Source: Enterobacteriaceae bacterium
GTDB lineage: Bacteria; Pseudomonadota; Gammaproteobacteria; Enterobacterales; Enterobacteriaceae
DNA length: 6,899 bases
Assembly: GCA_022712475.1 (NCBI GenBank)
Contig: JALAGK010000025.1
Coordinates: 1-6,899 of the forward strand
Reading direction: 5' to 3'
Shown here: positions 1 through 6,899 of the stretch, in pieces
How the letters are laid out: each line of letters starts with the position of its first letter
How positions within the stretch are numbered: the first letter of the stretch is position 1
Translations under genes and position numbers: made by a program
Notes under the pieces: generated by a model
Seen by the model: only the letters and a program-made list of their open reading frames with translations
What the model was told of the DNA's origin: nothing
The model's database searches: none

Positions 1-2
1 AA

Positions 3-1079
3 ATAATGCAGGTGCTGGACAACGTCGACGATTATGAAGTTGTATTTTATGACTTCAGTCTTAAGCAAGATCCTGAAGCGGCATTTAATGAATACCTGAA
101 AAAGAATGCAATGAAAATATTCCCTTTGACAGAGGGACGCGCATTCGAGTTTTCACTGATTAAACTTTCCGACACCAAATACGCCTATTACCATTGCTGC
201 CACCATATTTTACAGGATGGGTTCGGCGGCTCGCTGCTAATTAACAGAATCGTTGAAATTTATAATTGCTTAATCGCTGCTGAACCAGTCCCACCCACAC
301 CTTTTGGTCGCTTTCAGCAGTTGATTAAAGACGACCAGGAGTACCGCAGCTCCAGCCGCTTTAACCGCGATCGAGAGTACTGGGTCTCCAGCTTTAGCGA
401 TATGCCTGAACCAGCAAGCCTGGCCGGGCGTTCTGCCCCTGCAAAAAACATCCTTTTTCACCGAAAGAACATCGATAGCGCAACGGATAAGGCACTACGT
501 GAAAAAGCAAAATCACTGGGCTACACACTACCACAGCTACTGACTGCCCTTAGCTGTATCTATCTTTATCGCATGACCAATAACGATGATTTGGTTATCG
601 GTATGCCCGTAACGGCAAGGGCTGGCCGTGAGCAGCGCACTATCCCCGGCCTGTTATCCAACATCATGCCGCTACGTCTGGACTTATCCCCTGCACTGTC
701 TCTCAATGACGTTCTGGCACTCACTTCTAAAGAGATGAGAAGTGTGTTACGCCATCAGCAGTACCGTAATGATGATTTACAGCGGGACCTGAATCTGGCG
801 CACCCGCTGTATCACACGACCGTCAACATTGAGTTATTTGGCGAAGACCTCAAGGTCAATGGTTGCCGTACCACGCCAACAAACCTTTGCAGTGGCCCAG
901 CGCAAGATCTGAATATCTTCTTTTTTGGCTATGGCGATGAACATACCCTCGTACTTGGGTTTGATGCCAACGCAGCGCTGTACAGCGAGGAGCAATTACT
1001 TAACCACCACAACCGAATGGTGTCGCTATTTAACGAACTGCTTGCACACCCAGATTGCCCGGTCGGATTACCGTCTCTG
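3..1079 (+). other. Condensation domain C1 (N-terminally truncated by the window), EntF/DhbF-like
   Basis: Forms the amide bond between an upstream donor and the glycine predicted on T1. The active-site motif HHILQDG is intact at residues 67-73, with the second His as the expected catalytic base. By comparison with C2 and C3, where the opening Ser-x-Ala-Gln motif lies 123-125 residues before HH, about 57 residues of this domain lie upstream of the window. Later landmarks are a PFxxFxxL-like stretch near 100-108, REYW near 125-128, and RHQQY near 250-254 followed by DLQRDL. A VNIELF stretch near 273-278, GPxxDL near 298-303 and a closing DAN/LY segment follow. This RHQxY...RD...VNI...GPxxDL pattern resembles, from memory, the condensation domains of EntF and DhbF, which accept an aryl acid, more than it resembles C2 and C3 here. 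It lacks the GYFANT signature seen in C2. If C1 is the first domain, the start codon should lie roughly 180-250 bases upstream. The subtype is inference; the C-domain call is firm. Confidence 0.9.
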
Positions 1080-4000
1080 CAACAACCTGGTGAGACACAG
1101 CAGCTGGCAGTAATGAATGCGCAAACTGAGACTGACCTTTCTCCCTTAACACTACCTGAGCTGTTTGAAGCACAGGCAATGAAAACGCCAGACAGCGTAG
1201 CGTTTTATCAGGCTGAGACGTCGCTGAGCTATGCCAGCCTCAACGCCCAGGCCAATCAGCTTTGCCGCTATCTGCAGGCTGAGGGGATCAACACCGGCGA
1301 TATCGTGGCAGTCCTGCTGGCGCGTGGTGCAAACCTGGTGGTTTCCCTGTTGGCTATCGCTAAGGCAGGCGCCACCTACCTGCCGTTAGACCCGGACCAT
1401 CCTGCGGAGCGTTTAAAACATATTCTGACAACAGCTCAGCCCAAACTGGTAATTACCGCCGCGGCAACAGCCGATGTAGTTGACTGGCCGGTACAAATGC
1501 AAATTGATGACCCGGCAACGGCAGCAGCATTACATGCACAGGAACAGAGCAACCCACAGGCTCGTACATTGAGTCAACATCAGGCCGCCTATGTTCTCTT
1601 CACCTCCGGGTCAACCGGTCAACCTAAAGGTGTGCTGGTTTCCCATTGCGGCTTAAGCAACTTCCTCGCTGCCATGCAGCGGGATATTGCCCTACTTCCC
1701 GGGCATCACATGCTGGCGACCACGACTATAGGCTTTGACATTGCCGCACTGGAGCTTTTCCTGCCGCTGGTCAATGGTGCGTCAATCGTGATGGTTTCCC
1801 GCGATGTCGCCCGCGACCCGACGCTGCTGGTGCAGGAAATGGCCGACAAGCAGGTGACGCACGTCCAGGGGACACCTGCTCTGTGGCACGGGCTGGTGGA
1901 ATATCAGCCGCAGGCCATGCAAGGCATTACGGCCCTGGTTGGCGGCGATGCGCTCCCTGTAAATCTTGCCGAGCGGATGGTCGAGCTGGCCTCACGTGTC
2001 ATTCAGGTTTATGGACCGACCGAAACCACTGTCTGGTCAACATTAGGCGAGCTTACAGCGCAAAAGCTGGACCCCTCGCTTATCGGCAAGCCCATTGATA
2101 ACACCCAAATTTATATTCTCGACAGTGCGTTACAGCCAGCCCCTGTCGGCCAGGCAGGCGAGCTCTATATCGCCGGCGAGGGCCTGGCTTTCGGTTACCT
2201 TCAACGCCCGGACCTGACCAGTGAGCGGTTTGTTGCCAATCCATTCGGTAACCCGGGTGAGCGGATGTATCGCACCGGAGATATGGCCCGCTGGGACGAG
2301 GAATACCGCCTGTGCTTCCTGGGACGTGTCGATAATCAGGTAAAAATTCGCGGCTACCGTATTGAGCTGGGCGACATTGAAAACGCCCTGATGGCGCTCC
2401 CCACGGTCAAGCATGCGCTGGTGATGGTGCATGACGGTAACACCGCAGGGCAAAAACACCTTATTGCCTGGGTCATTGCTGACGGCGTTACACTGTCACC
2501 ACAGAACCTGCGCGCAAGCCTGGAAGAAAAATTGCCGGAGTACATGATCCCATCGGCTATCGTGCCGCTGGAAAGCTACCCGCTTACCGCCAATGGCAAA
2601 ATCGACCGTCGCGCCCTGCCTGTTCCCTCGTTCACACTGGATGCCCCCGTGCTGCCGGTGACAGAAAGGGAAAAAACACTGTGCCAACTCTTTGCCGACT
2701 GTCTTGGTATTACACCACCAGGGGTGAACGACAGCTTCTTTCACCTGGGCGGACACTCGCTGCTGGCGCTTCAGCTGCTGAGCCGCCTGCGCACGACGTT
2801 TAATGTCGATCTCTCGCTTAAAACCATTTTTGACGCGCCCACCGTGGCACGGCTGTGTGAAGAAATCGAGAAAGCACGTCCGCTCACGCAGCGTCCAGCA
2901 CTCGTGGCGAAGCCCCGTCCAGCGTTGTTGCCAATGTCATTTGCTCAACAGCGCCTGTGGCTTCAGGAGCAAATTACGCCCGGCAGCGCCTATAACATGC
3001 CGCTCATTTTACAGTTGAATGGCGCACTCCATACTGACGCGCTGGAGAACGCTTTGCTGGATGTGATAGCGCGCCATGAAACACTGCGAACGCTGCTTAT
3101 TGAGCAAAATGAACAGCCCTGCCAGTCCATAATTCCTGTCGAACAGGTGCACTTTACGCTACAACGCCAGTTGACAGACGCCGCGCAGTTACCGCAACTG
3201 TTAGTACAACAGTGTGGGCACGTATTTGATCTCGCACACGAGCTTCCCCTCAGGGCTTGCCTCTACCGTCTTAACGACAACGAACATGTCCTGCTGCTCC
3301 TTATTCACCATACTGCGGGCGATGGCGGCTCTCTGGTACCGCTGATGCAGGATTTAAGTCTGGCTTATCGCGCTCGCCTACAGGCACAGGCTCCCGTGCA
3401 ACCGGCTTTGGATATTCAGTACGCTGATTACGCGCTCTGGCAGCGCGCACTGTTGTCCAATGAACAAGACCCCGCCGGAATGTTCGCGCAACAGTTGGGC
3501 TACTGGCAAAAGCAACTCGCCAGTTTACCCGATGAGGTTACGCTGGCAGGCGATCGTCCGCGCCCGGCGCACCCGGTTAATGCAGCAGACAGGGTAAACT
3601 TTACGCTCACGCCCGAGGTTTATTCACGCCTGAAAGCACTGAGTGCGCAAACGGGAGCAAGCCTGTTCATGGTGCTCCAGGCAGCGCTGGCAACCATGTT
3701 GTACCGCCTGGGGGCGGGTGAAGACATTGTCACAGGCACGCCTGTTCTGGGACGTACCGACGCGGCTCAGATGCCGCTTGTCGGCTATTTTGCCAACACT
3801 GTCGTACTACGCACCCGGTTTGAGCACAACCCGACGCTTACTGCGCTCATCGACCAGGTACGCGGCTGCGTACTGGCAGCCTATGAGCATCAGGACATTC
3901 CTTTTGAACGGCTTGTCGAAGCGCTGGCACCGGAGCGTTCTGTCAACCGAAACCCCCTGTTCCAGATAATGATGCTGTTGGATATGCCGTTGCCGCAGGG

Positions 4001-6899
4001 CATCGACTTTCCGGGACTTACGGTTGAACAGCGCATGCCGCCAGCCACGGCAGCAAAATTCGATTTGCTTTTTAACTTTAGCGAGGATGAACAACAAGCC
4101 AGCCTTAAGGGTTATATTGAATTCACCACCGATCTTTATGATGCCAGTACCGTCAAGGGCTACGCCGAGCGGCTGTGTCATATTCTGAGTGTAATAGCCG
4201 AAAACCCGCAAACGACGGTGAGCGAGCTTGACATACTCAACGCGCAAGAGCGCGAGCAACTGCTGGTGACCTGGAACAACACATCTGCCGGGTTACCCGT
4301 TGCCACGCTTGCCGAACTGTTTGAGCGCCAGGTGACACGCTCACCCGACGCCATCGCTGTAAGCGAGGGACAAACGCGCCTGACTTACGCTGAGCTAAAC
4401 CGTGAAGCGAACCGGCTGGCGCATAAGCTGCAGGAACTGGCCGCAGGCGAAACATTCTGTGCAGGACTGCTGATGCACCACTGCATTGAAGAAGTCATCG
4501 CCACGCTTGCCGTCATCAAAGCAGGCGGTGCCTACTTGCCGCTGCGCGCAGCCGATCCGCTGGAACGCCAGCAGATGATGATGGACGATGCGGGTGCGTC
4601 GGTACTAATCACCGGTCTCAGCGCCCCCTGGCCTGCTGCGCAAACGGTTATCCAGACAGGGGCTGATTTTCAGGCACAGCACTATCTGCAGACCAATCCG
4701 CCGTGTCGTGTTAAGCCACAAGACCTCGCGTATATCATGTACACCTCAGGTTCGACCGGCAAACCGAAAGGCATTGCCGTTAACCAGCACAGCGTGATTG
4801 CGCTGGCCTGCGATCGCCGCTGGCTGTCTGAAGATCATCAGCGTGTATTGCTGCACTCGCCATCGGCCTTTGACGCCTCGACCTATGAGTTCTGGGTGAC
4901 GCTCGCCTGTGGCGGCCAACTGGTTGTCGCCGCCGGTGGTGAACTGGATATTGACGCACTGGCACACACTCTCGTTAACGAAAACATCACCGCAGCATGG
5001 CTCACCGCCGGACTGTTCCGTCTGATGGCAGACGAACATCCGCAGGCCTTTACGCGTATGCGCCTGCTGTTGGCCGGCGGTGACGTACTGCCAAAATCGT
5101 CCCTTGCCGCGGTGCTGGAACAGTGTCCAGGGCTGGTTATCATGAACGGTTACGGCCCCACAGAAACCACCACGTTTGCGACCACCTACCCGATGCGCCG
5201 TGTACCTGAAAGCGCATCGGTGCCGATTGGCGCACCGCTGGACAACATGCAGGTCTACGTCCTTGACGCCAACCTGAACCCTGTGCCGGTGGGCGTGCCG
5301 GGTGAGTTGTATATTGCTGGCGCCGGACTTGCGCGCGGCTATATCAATCAAGCAGATTTGACAGCCACACACTTCGTAGCAAATCCATTTGGGCGCCAGG
5401 GCGAGCGCATGTACCGCTCCGGAGACTGGGTGCGCTGGCGTCAGGATGGCGTGCTGGAATACCTCAACCGTGGTGACCAACAGATAAAAATCCGTGGGTT
5501 TCGTATTGAGTTGAGCGAAATCGAGTCCGCGTTGCTTGAGCAAAAAGACGTGATACAGGCACTGGCGTCTGTACTTGAGCCACAGCCAGGTAATAAACAA
5601 CTGGTTGCCTGGGTCATTGCACGTGAAAACGCCGCTTGCGATCCAGTACAGTTGCGCCAGCACCTGAGCGAGCGTTTACCTGACTTTATGGTGCCTTCTG
5701 CCATTGTTATGGTGACCCATTTCCCGCTAACCGCAAACGGCAAAGTCGATATGCGCGCCCTGCCCGCCCCGGTTTACGCCAGTGAAGCTCGCAGGCAAGC
5801 ACGTACCCCGCAAGAGCAGGCGCTGTGCCGTCTGTTTGCGCAAGTGCTGGGCATAGAGCAGGTTGGCATTGATGATAATTTCTTCCAGCTCGGCGGCCAT
5901 TCTCTGATGGCATCACGCCTGGTAAGCCTGGTGCGTAAGGCGCTCAACGTAAATCCACGTATTCGCGATCTGTTTGAAGCGCCGACGGTTGCCCAGTTTG
6001 CTGAACGTTTACGCCATGACGATGCGCCGCGTCCAGCGCTACATCCCATGCCGCGCCCGCTGCACTTACCGCTGTCCGCAGCCCAGCGCCGGCTGTGGAT
6101 TGTCGACCGTATTGAAAGCGGTAAATTTACCTATAACATGCCGCTGACTCTTGAGTTGCGCGGTACACTCAATACCGCAGCGCTGTCAGCGGCGTTAAAT
6201 GATGTGCTTATGCGCCATGAGAGCCTGCGTACGCGTATTCAGACGCTGGCGAACGGCACGGCGTACCAGCACATTGCTGAAGGTGACGCGGCGTGTTGCG
6301 CCATGACGTATCAGCACGTCGCTGCGGATGCGCTCGATAGTGCCGTACTGAAAGCCTCCGAGTATCTCTTCGATTTAGCCCGCGAAAATCCGTGTCGTGC
6401 CTGGCTTTTCAGCGTTGAGCCAGACCGGCACGTACTGCTATTCCTGATGCACCATATTGCCAGCGACGGGGCCTCACTGGCACCGCTGTTGACCGACCTG
6501 GCAATCGCCTACAACGCGCGCCTGCGTGGCGTCATGCCGGACTGGGCACCACTGCCGGTTCAGTATGCCGACTATACGCTCTGGCAGCATGAACTGCTGG
6601 GAGACGCCAGCGATCCCAACAGCCGCCAGAATCAGCAGTTAGCATGGTGGCGTGAAGCCCTCAGGGATCTACCTGAGGAGCTGCCAATTCTGACTGACAG
6701 GCCCCGCCCGGCACACCCCAGCTATGAGGGTAAACAATGCCTGTTCACCGTTGATGGCGAGGTCTACGCGCGTCTGCGTGAATTCACACAGGCGCGTCAA
6801 CTGAGTCTGTTTATGGTGCTTCAGGCCACACTTGCGCTGCTGTTAAGGCGTCTGGGTGCGGGCGTGGATATCCCTCTTGGCACCGCGATTGCCGGGCGT
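3..6899 (+). CDS. Non-ribosomal peptide synthetase, internal fragment (C-A-T-C-A-T-C), open at both ends
   Basis: A cytoplasmic multimodular assembly-line enzyme that activates amino acids as adenylates, holds them as thioesters on phosphopantetheine arms and joins them into a peptide. One frame runs for 2299 codons with no stop; neither the start nor the stop codon is in the window. Residue numbers in this annotation count the codon at position 3 as residue 1. Domains in order: C1 (about 1-359, N-terminus missing), A1 (384-873), T1 (887-957), C2 (973-1412), A2 (1436-1921), T2 (1935-2004), C3 (2017-2299, C-terminus missing). Catalytic motifs recur every 1035-1048 residues, which fits plain C-A-T modules with no epimerase, methyltransferase or thioesterase. 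Predicted incorporation order is Gly then Val (or a similar aliphatic residue). The first 300 bases are clearly A+T-richer than the A2 region. The NRPS assignment is near certain. The product and gene name are not recognisable from this fragment. Confidence 0.98.
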   Translation, partial: MMQVLDNVDDYEVVFYDFSLKQDPEAAFNEYLKKNAMKIFPLTEGRAFEFSLIKLSDTKYAYYHCCHHILQDGFGGSLLINRIVEIYNCLIAAEPVPPTPFGRFQQLIKDDQEYRSSSRFNRDREYWVSSFSDMPEPASLAGRSAPAKNILFHRKNIDSATDKALREKAKSLGYTLPQLLTALSCIYLYRMTNNDDLVIGMPVTARAGREQRTIPGLLSNIMPLRLDLSPALSLNDVLALTSKEMRSVLRHQQYRNDDLQRDLNLAHPLYHTTVNIELFGEDLKVNGCRTTPTNLCSGPAQDLNIFFFGYGDEHTLVLGFDANAALYSEEQLLNHHNRMVSLFNELLAHPDCPVGLPSLQQPGETQQLAVMNAQTETDLSPLTLPELFEAQAMKTPDSVAFYQAETSLSYASLNAQANQLCRYLQAEGINTGDIVAVLLARGANLVVSLLAIAKAGATYLPLDPDHPAERLKHILTTAQPKLVITAAATADVVDWPVQMQIDDPATAAALHAQEQSNPQARTLSQHQAAYVLFTSGSTGQPKGVLVSHCGLSNFLAAMQRDIALLPGHHMLATTTIGFDIAALELFLPLVNGASIVMVSRDVARDPTLLVQEMADKQVTHVQGTPALWHGLVEYQPQAMQGITALVGGDALPVNLAERMVELASRVIQVYGPTETTVWSTLGELTAQKLDPSLIGKPIDNTQIYILDSALQPAPVGQAGELYIAGEGLAFGYLQRPDLTSERFVANPFGNPGERMYRTGDMARWDEEYRLCFLGRVDNQVKIRGYRIELGDIENALMALPTVKHALVMVHDGNTAGQKHLIAWVIADGVTLSPQNLRASLEEKLPEYMIPSAIVPLESYPLTANGKIDRRALPVPSFTLDAPVLPVTEREKTLCQLFADCLGITPPGVNDSFFHLGGHSLLALQLLSRLRTTFNVDLSLKTIFDAPTVARLCEEIEKARPLTQRPALVAKPRPALLPMSFAQQRLWLQEQITPGSAYNMPLILQLNGALHTDALENALLDVIARHETLRTLLIEQNEQPCQSIIPVEQVHFTLQRQLTDAAQLPQLLVQQCGHVFDLAHELPLRACLYRLNDNEHVLLLLIHHTAGDGGSLVPLMQDLSLAYRARLQAQAPVQPALDIQYADYALWQRALLSNEQDPAGMFAQQLGYWQKQLASLPDEVTLAGDRPRPAHPVNAADRVNFTLTPEVYSRLKALSAQTGASLFMVLQAALATMLYRLGAGEDIVTGTPVLGRTDAAQMPLVGYFANTVVLRTRFEHNPTLTALIDQVRGCVLAAYEHQDIPFERLVEALAPERSVNRNPLFQIMMLLDMPLPQGIDFPGLTVEQRMPPATAAKFDLLFNFSEDEQQASLKGYIEFTTDLYDASTVKGYAERLCHILSVIAENPQTTVSELDILNAQEREQLLVTWNNTSAGLPVATLAELFERQVTRSPDAIAVSEGQTRLTYAELNREANRLAHKLQELAAGETFCAGLLMHHCIEEVIATLAVIKAGGAYLPLRAADPLERQQMMMDDAGASVLITGLSAPWPAAQTVIQTGADFQAQHYLQTNPPCRVKPQDLAYIMYTSGSTGKPKGIAVNQHSVIALACDRRWLSEDHQRVLLHSPSAFDASTYEFWVTLACGGQLVVAAGGELDIDALAHTLVNENITAAWLTAGLFRLMADEHPQAFTRMRLLLAGGDVLPKSSLAAVLEQCPGLVIMNGYGPTETTTFATTYPMRRVPESASVPIGAPLDNMQVYVLDANLNPVPVGVPGELYIAGAGLARGYINQADLTATHFVANPFGRQGERMYRSGDWVRWRQDGVLEYLNRGDQQIKIRGFRIELSEIESALLEQKDVIQALASVLEPQPGNKQLVAWVIARENAACDPVQLRQHLSERLPDFMVPSAIVMVTHFPLTANGKVDMRALPAPVYASEARRQARTPQEQALCRLFAQVLGIEQVGIDDNFFQLGGHSLMASRLVSLVRKALNVNPRIRDLFEAPTVAQFAERLRHDDAPRPALHPMPRPLHLPLSAAQRRLWIVDRIESGKFTYNMPLTLELRGTLNTAALSAALNDVLMRHESLRTRIQTLANGTAYQHIAEGDAACCAMTYQHVAADALDSAVLKASEYLFDLARENPCRAWLFSVEPDRHVLLFLMHHIASDGASLAPLLTDLAIAYNARLRGVMPDWAPLPVQYADYTLWQHELLGDASDPNSRQNQQLAWWREALRDLPEELPILTDRPRPAHPSYEGKQCLFTVDGEVYARLREFTQARQLSLFMVLQATLALLLRRLGAGVDIPLGTAIAGR
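1152..2621 (+). other. Adenylation domain A1, predicted glycine-activating
   Basis: Uses ATP to make an aminoacyl-AMP and loads it on the T1 arm. All core motifs are visible: LSYASL (408-413), KAGATYLPLDP (454-464), the phosphate loop FTSGSTGQPKG (533-543), FDIAALE (578-584), YGPTE (670-674), GELYIAGEG (719-727), YRTGD (756-760), GRVDNQVKIRGYRIEL (774-789) and NGKIDR with the catalytic Lys866. Aligning to the GrsA pocket positions by these motifs gives D579, I580, L583, Q622, L645, G647, V669, V677, W678 and K866, so DILQLGVVWK. From memory, glycine domains carry DILQLGLIWK and near variants, so glycine is the strong prediction. Length, about 490 residues, is normal for the family and there is no inserted methyltransferase or oxidase. 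No key residue is missing. The specificity call is inference from the code and has not been measured. Confidence 0.93.
2661..2873 (+). other. Peptidyl carrier protein (thiolation) domain T1
   Basis: A four-helix carrier that holds the predicted glycyl, then acyl- or peptidyl-glycyl, thioester. The phosphopantetheine attachment motif FFHLGGHSLLALQL runs from residue 912 to 925. Ser919 (bases 2757-2759) is the residue that a phosphopantetheinyl transferase of the Sfp/EntD kind would modify. The usual downstream helix ending in IFDAPTVARL is present at 942-951. A Pro/Arg-rich linker (about 959-975) leads into C2. The LGGHS form and the direct junction to an ordinary C domain fit a carrier that works without an adjacent epimerase. 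Confidence 0.96.
2919..4238 (+). other. Condensation domain C2, LCL-like, complete
   Basis: Transfers the chain from T1 to the amino acid on T2. The full set of C motifs is present: SFAQQRLW (979-986), RHETLRT (1024-1030), HHTAGDGGS (1102-1110), YADYALWQR (1140-1148), GTPVLGR (1245-1251) with VGYFANT (1260-1266), HQDIPFERLVE (1296-1306) and RNPLFQIM (1316-1323). The spacing and the AQxRLW...YNMP opening resemble domains joining an L (or achiral) donor to an L acceptor. That agrees with glycine on T1 and no upstream epimerase. It is about 440 residues long, normal for the family. It is clearly paralogous to C3 and less similar to C1. There is no sign of an epimerising dual domain: the extra His motif of that class is not seen at the N-terminus. 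Confidence 0.95.
4308..5765 (+). other. Adenylation domain A2, predicted valine-activating
   Basis: Activates the second amino acid in the window. Motifs: LTYAEL (1460-1465), KAGGAYLPL (1506-1514), YTSGSTGKPKG (1580-1590), FDASTYEFW (1623-1631), YGPTE (1717-1721), GELYIAGAG (1787-1795), YRSGD (1804-1808), NRGDQQIKIRGFRIEL (1822-1837) and NGKVDM with catalytic Lys1914. The pocket aligned to GrsA is D1624, A1625, Y1628, W1666, L1690, G1692, G1716, T1724, F1725 and K1914, so DAYWLGGTFK. The valine code I recall is DAFWIGGTFK, identical at 8 of 10 positions, the changes being Phe to Tyr and Ile to Leu. Valine is therefore most likely, with isoleucine or another small aliphatic residue possible. 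After the second core motif it reads LPLRAADP, with Arg where A1 has the usual Asp. The ATP-binding residues look intact. Confidence 0.92.
5805..6014 (+). other. Peptidyl carrier protein (thiolation) domain T2
   Basis: Carries the predicted valyl and then the extended peptidyl thioester. The attachment motif FFQLGGHSLMASRL runs from residue 1960 to 1973, and Ser1967 (bases 5901-5903) is the predicted phosphopantetheine site, exactly 1048 residues after the equivalent Ser of T1. The final helix includes LFEAPTVAQF (1991-2000). It is followed by a Pro-rich linker (about 2009-2019) and directly by C3. No epimerase follows, so the residue loaded here should keep the L configuration. Confidence 0.96.
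6051..6899 (+). other. Condensation domain C3, LCL-like, C-terminally truncated by the window
   Basis: Starts a third module and shows that the chain is extended beyond the predicted Gly-Val unit. Visible motifs are SAAQRRLW (2025-2032), TYNMP (2044-2048), RHESLRT (2071-2077), HHIASDGAS (2150-2158), YADYTLWQ at about 2188-2195, and the GTAIAGR segment (2293-2299), at which the window ends. It is closely related to C2 along its length: both share the YNMPL opening, the RPRPAHP segment before the second lobe and the SLFMVLQA segment. Judged against C2, about 160 residues of the domain remain downstream. Subtype resembles C2, consistent with an L-configured donor on T2. The acceptor amino acid cannot be predicted because the A domain lies outside. 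Confidence 0.93.

Noticed and set aside
1892..1899. An octamer matching the E. coli Chi site GCTGGTGG.
   Set aside because: It falls in Leu-Val codons of A1. A single 8-base match in a CTG- and GTG-rich gene is expected by chance and says little about function.
2874..2930. The T1-C2 linker as a possible site for a hidden epimerase or docking domain.
   Set aside because: The gap between the T1 helix end and the C2 opening motif is only about 20 residues, Pro/Arg-rich, and the reading frame is continuous. There is no room for a catalytic or docking domain.
3807..4259. A 150-codon - strand ORF across the C2 domain, and the other small ORFs on both strands.
   Set aside because: All lie inside the continuous NRPS frame, have no family resemblance that I can see, and are explained by codon bias of the real gene.
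4746..5663. A 305-codon open frame on the - strand inside A2, the longest non-NRPS ORF in the window.
   Set aside because: It sits codon-on-codon opposite the NRPS frame, where its stops would need forward TTA, CTA or TCA codons. These are scarce in this G+C-rich stretch, and its stop at 4746 is exactly a forward TCA. The protein has no recognisable domain, while the + frame has all A-domain motifs.
1..6899. Search for CRISPR repeats, tRNA or rRNA genes, insertion-sequence ends, phage genes, riboswitches or terminators.
   Set aside because: Nothing in the window supports any of these. Every base from 3 onward is accounted for as NRPS coding sequence.

Overview
The window is the interior of one very large non-ribosomal peptide synthetase (NRPS) gene on the + strand. 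A single reading frame, with codons starting at position 3, stays open for 2299 codons to the last base. The start and stop codons both lie outside. I translated the whole frame by hand and found no in-frame stop and no frameshift. There is no intergenic stretch, RNA gene, insertion sequence, CRISPR array, promoter or terminator that I can support. The short ORFs in other frames are shadows of this gene.

Domain order is: C1 (5' part missing) - A1 - T1 - C2 - A2 - T2 - C3 (3' part missing). That is most of one elongation module, one whole module and the start of a third. Equivalent catalytic residues recur about every 1035-1048 residues: C-domain HHxxxDG at residues 67, 1102 and 2150; phosphopantetheine serines at 919 and 1967; A-domain lysines at 866 and 1914. 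This is the size of a plain C-A-T module, so no epimerase, methyltransferase, oxidase or thioesterase domain is inserted. All core motifs needed for activity are present in the parts that can be seen.

The A1 pocket reads DILQLGVVWK, a close match to the glycine code. The A2 pocket reads DAYWLGGTFK, close to the valine code DAFWIGGTFK. The inferred chemistry is: C1 joins an upstream acyl, aryl or peptidyl donor to Gly on T1; C2 joins that to a valine-like residue on T2; C3 passes the chain to a third, unseen residue. With no epimerase between modules, the valine should remain L. C1 differs from C2 and C3 and looks more like the condensation domain of EntF or DhbF, so the donor could be a non-peptidyl starter.

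The style of the domains and codon use (first 300 bases about 41% G+C, a 300-base sample in A2 about 62%, by hand count) suggest a gammaproteobacterium, probably an enterobacterium (Enterobacterales). That is inference, and I cannot name the species or the product. The window may hold an undescribed peptide pathway, but the enzymology visible here is canonical.
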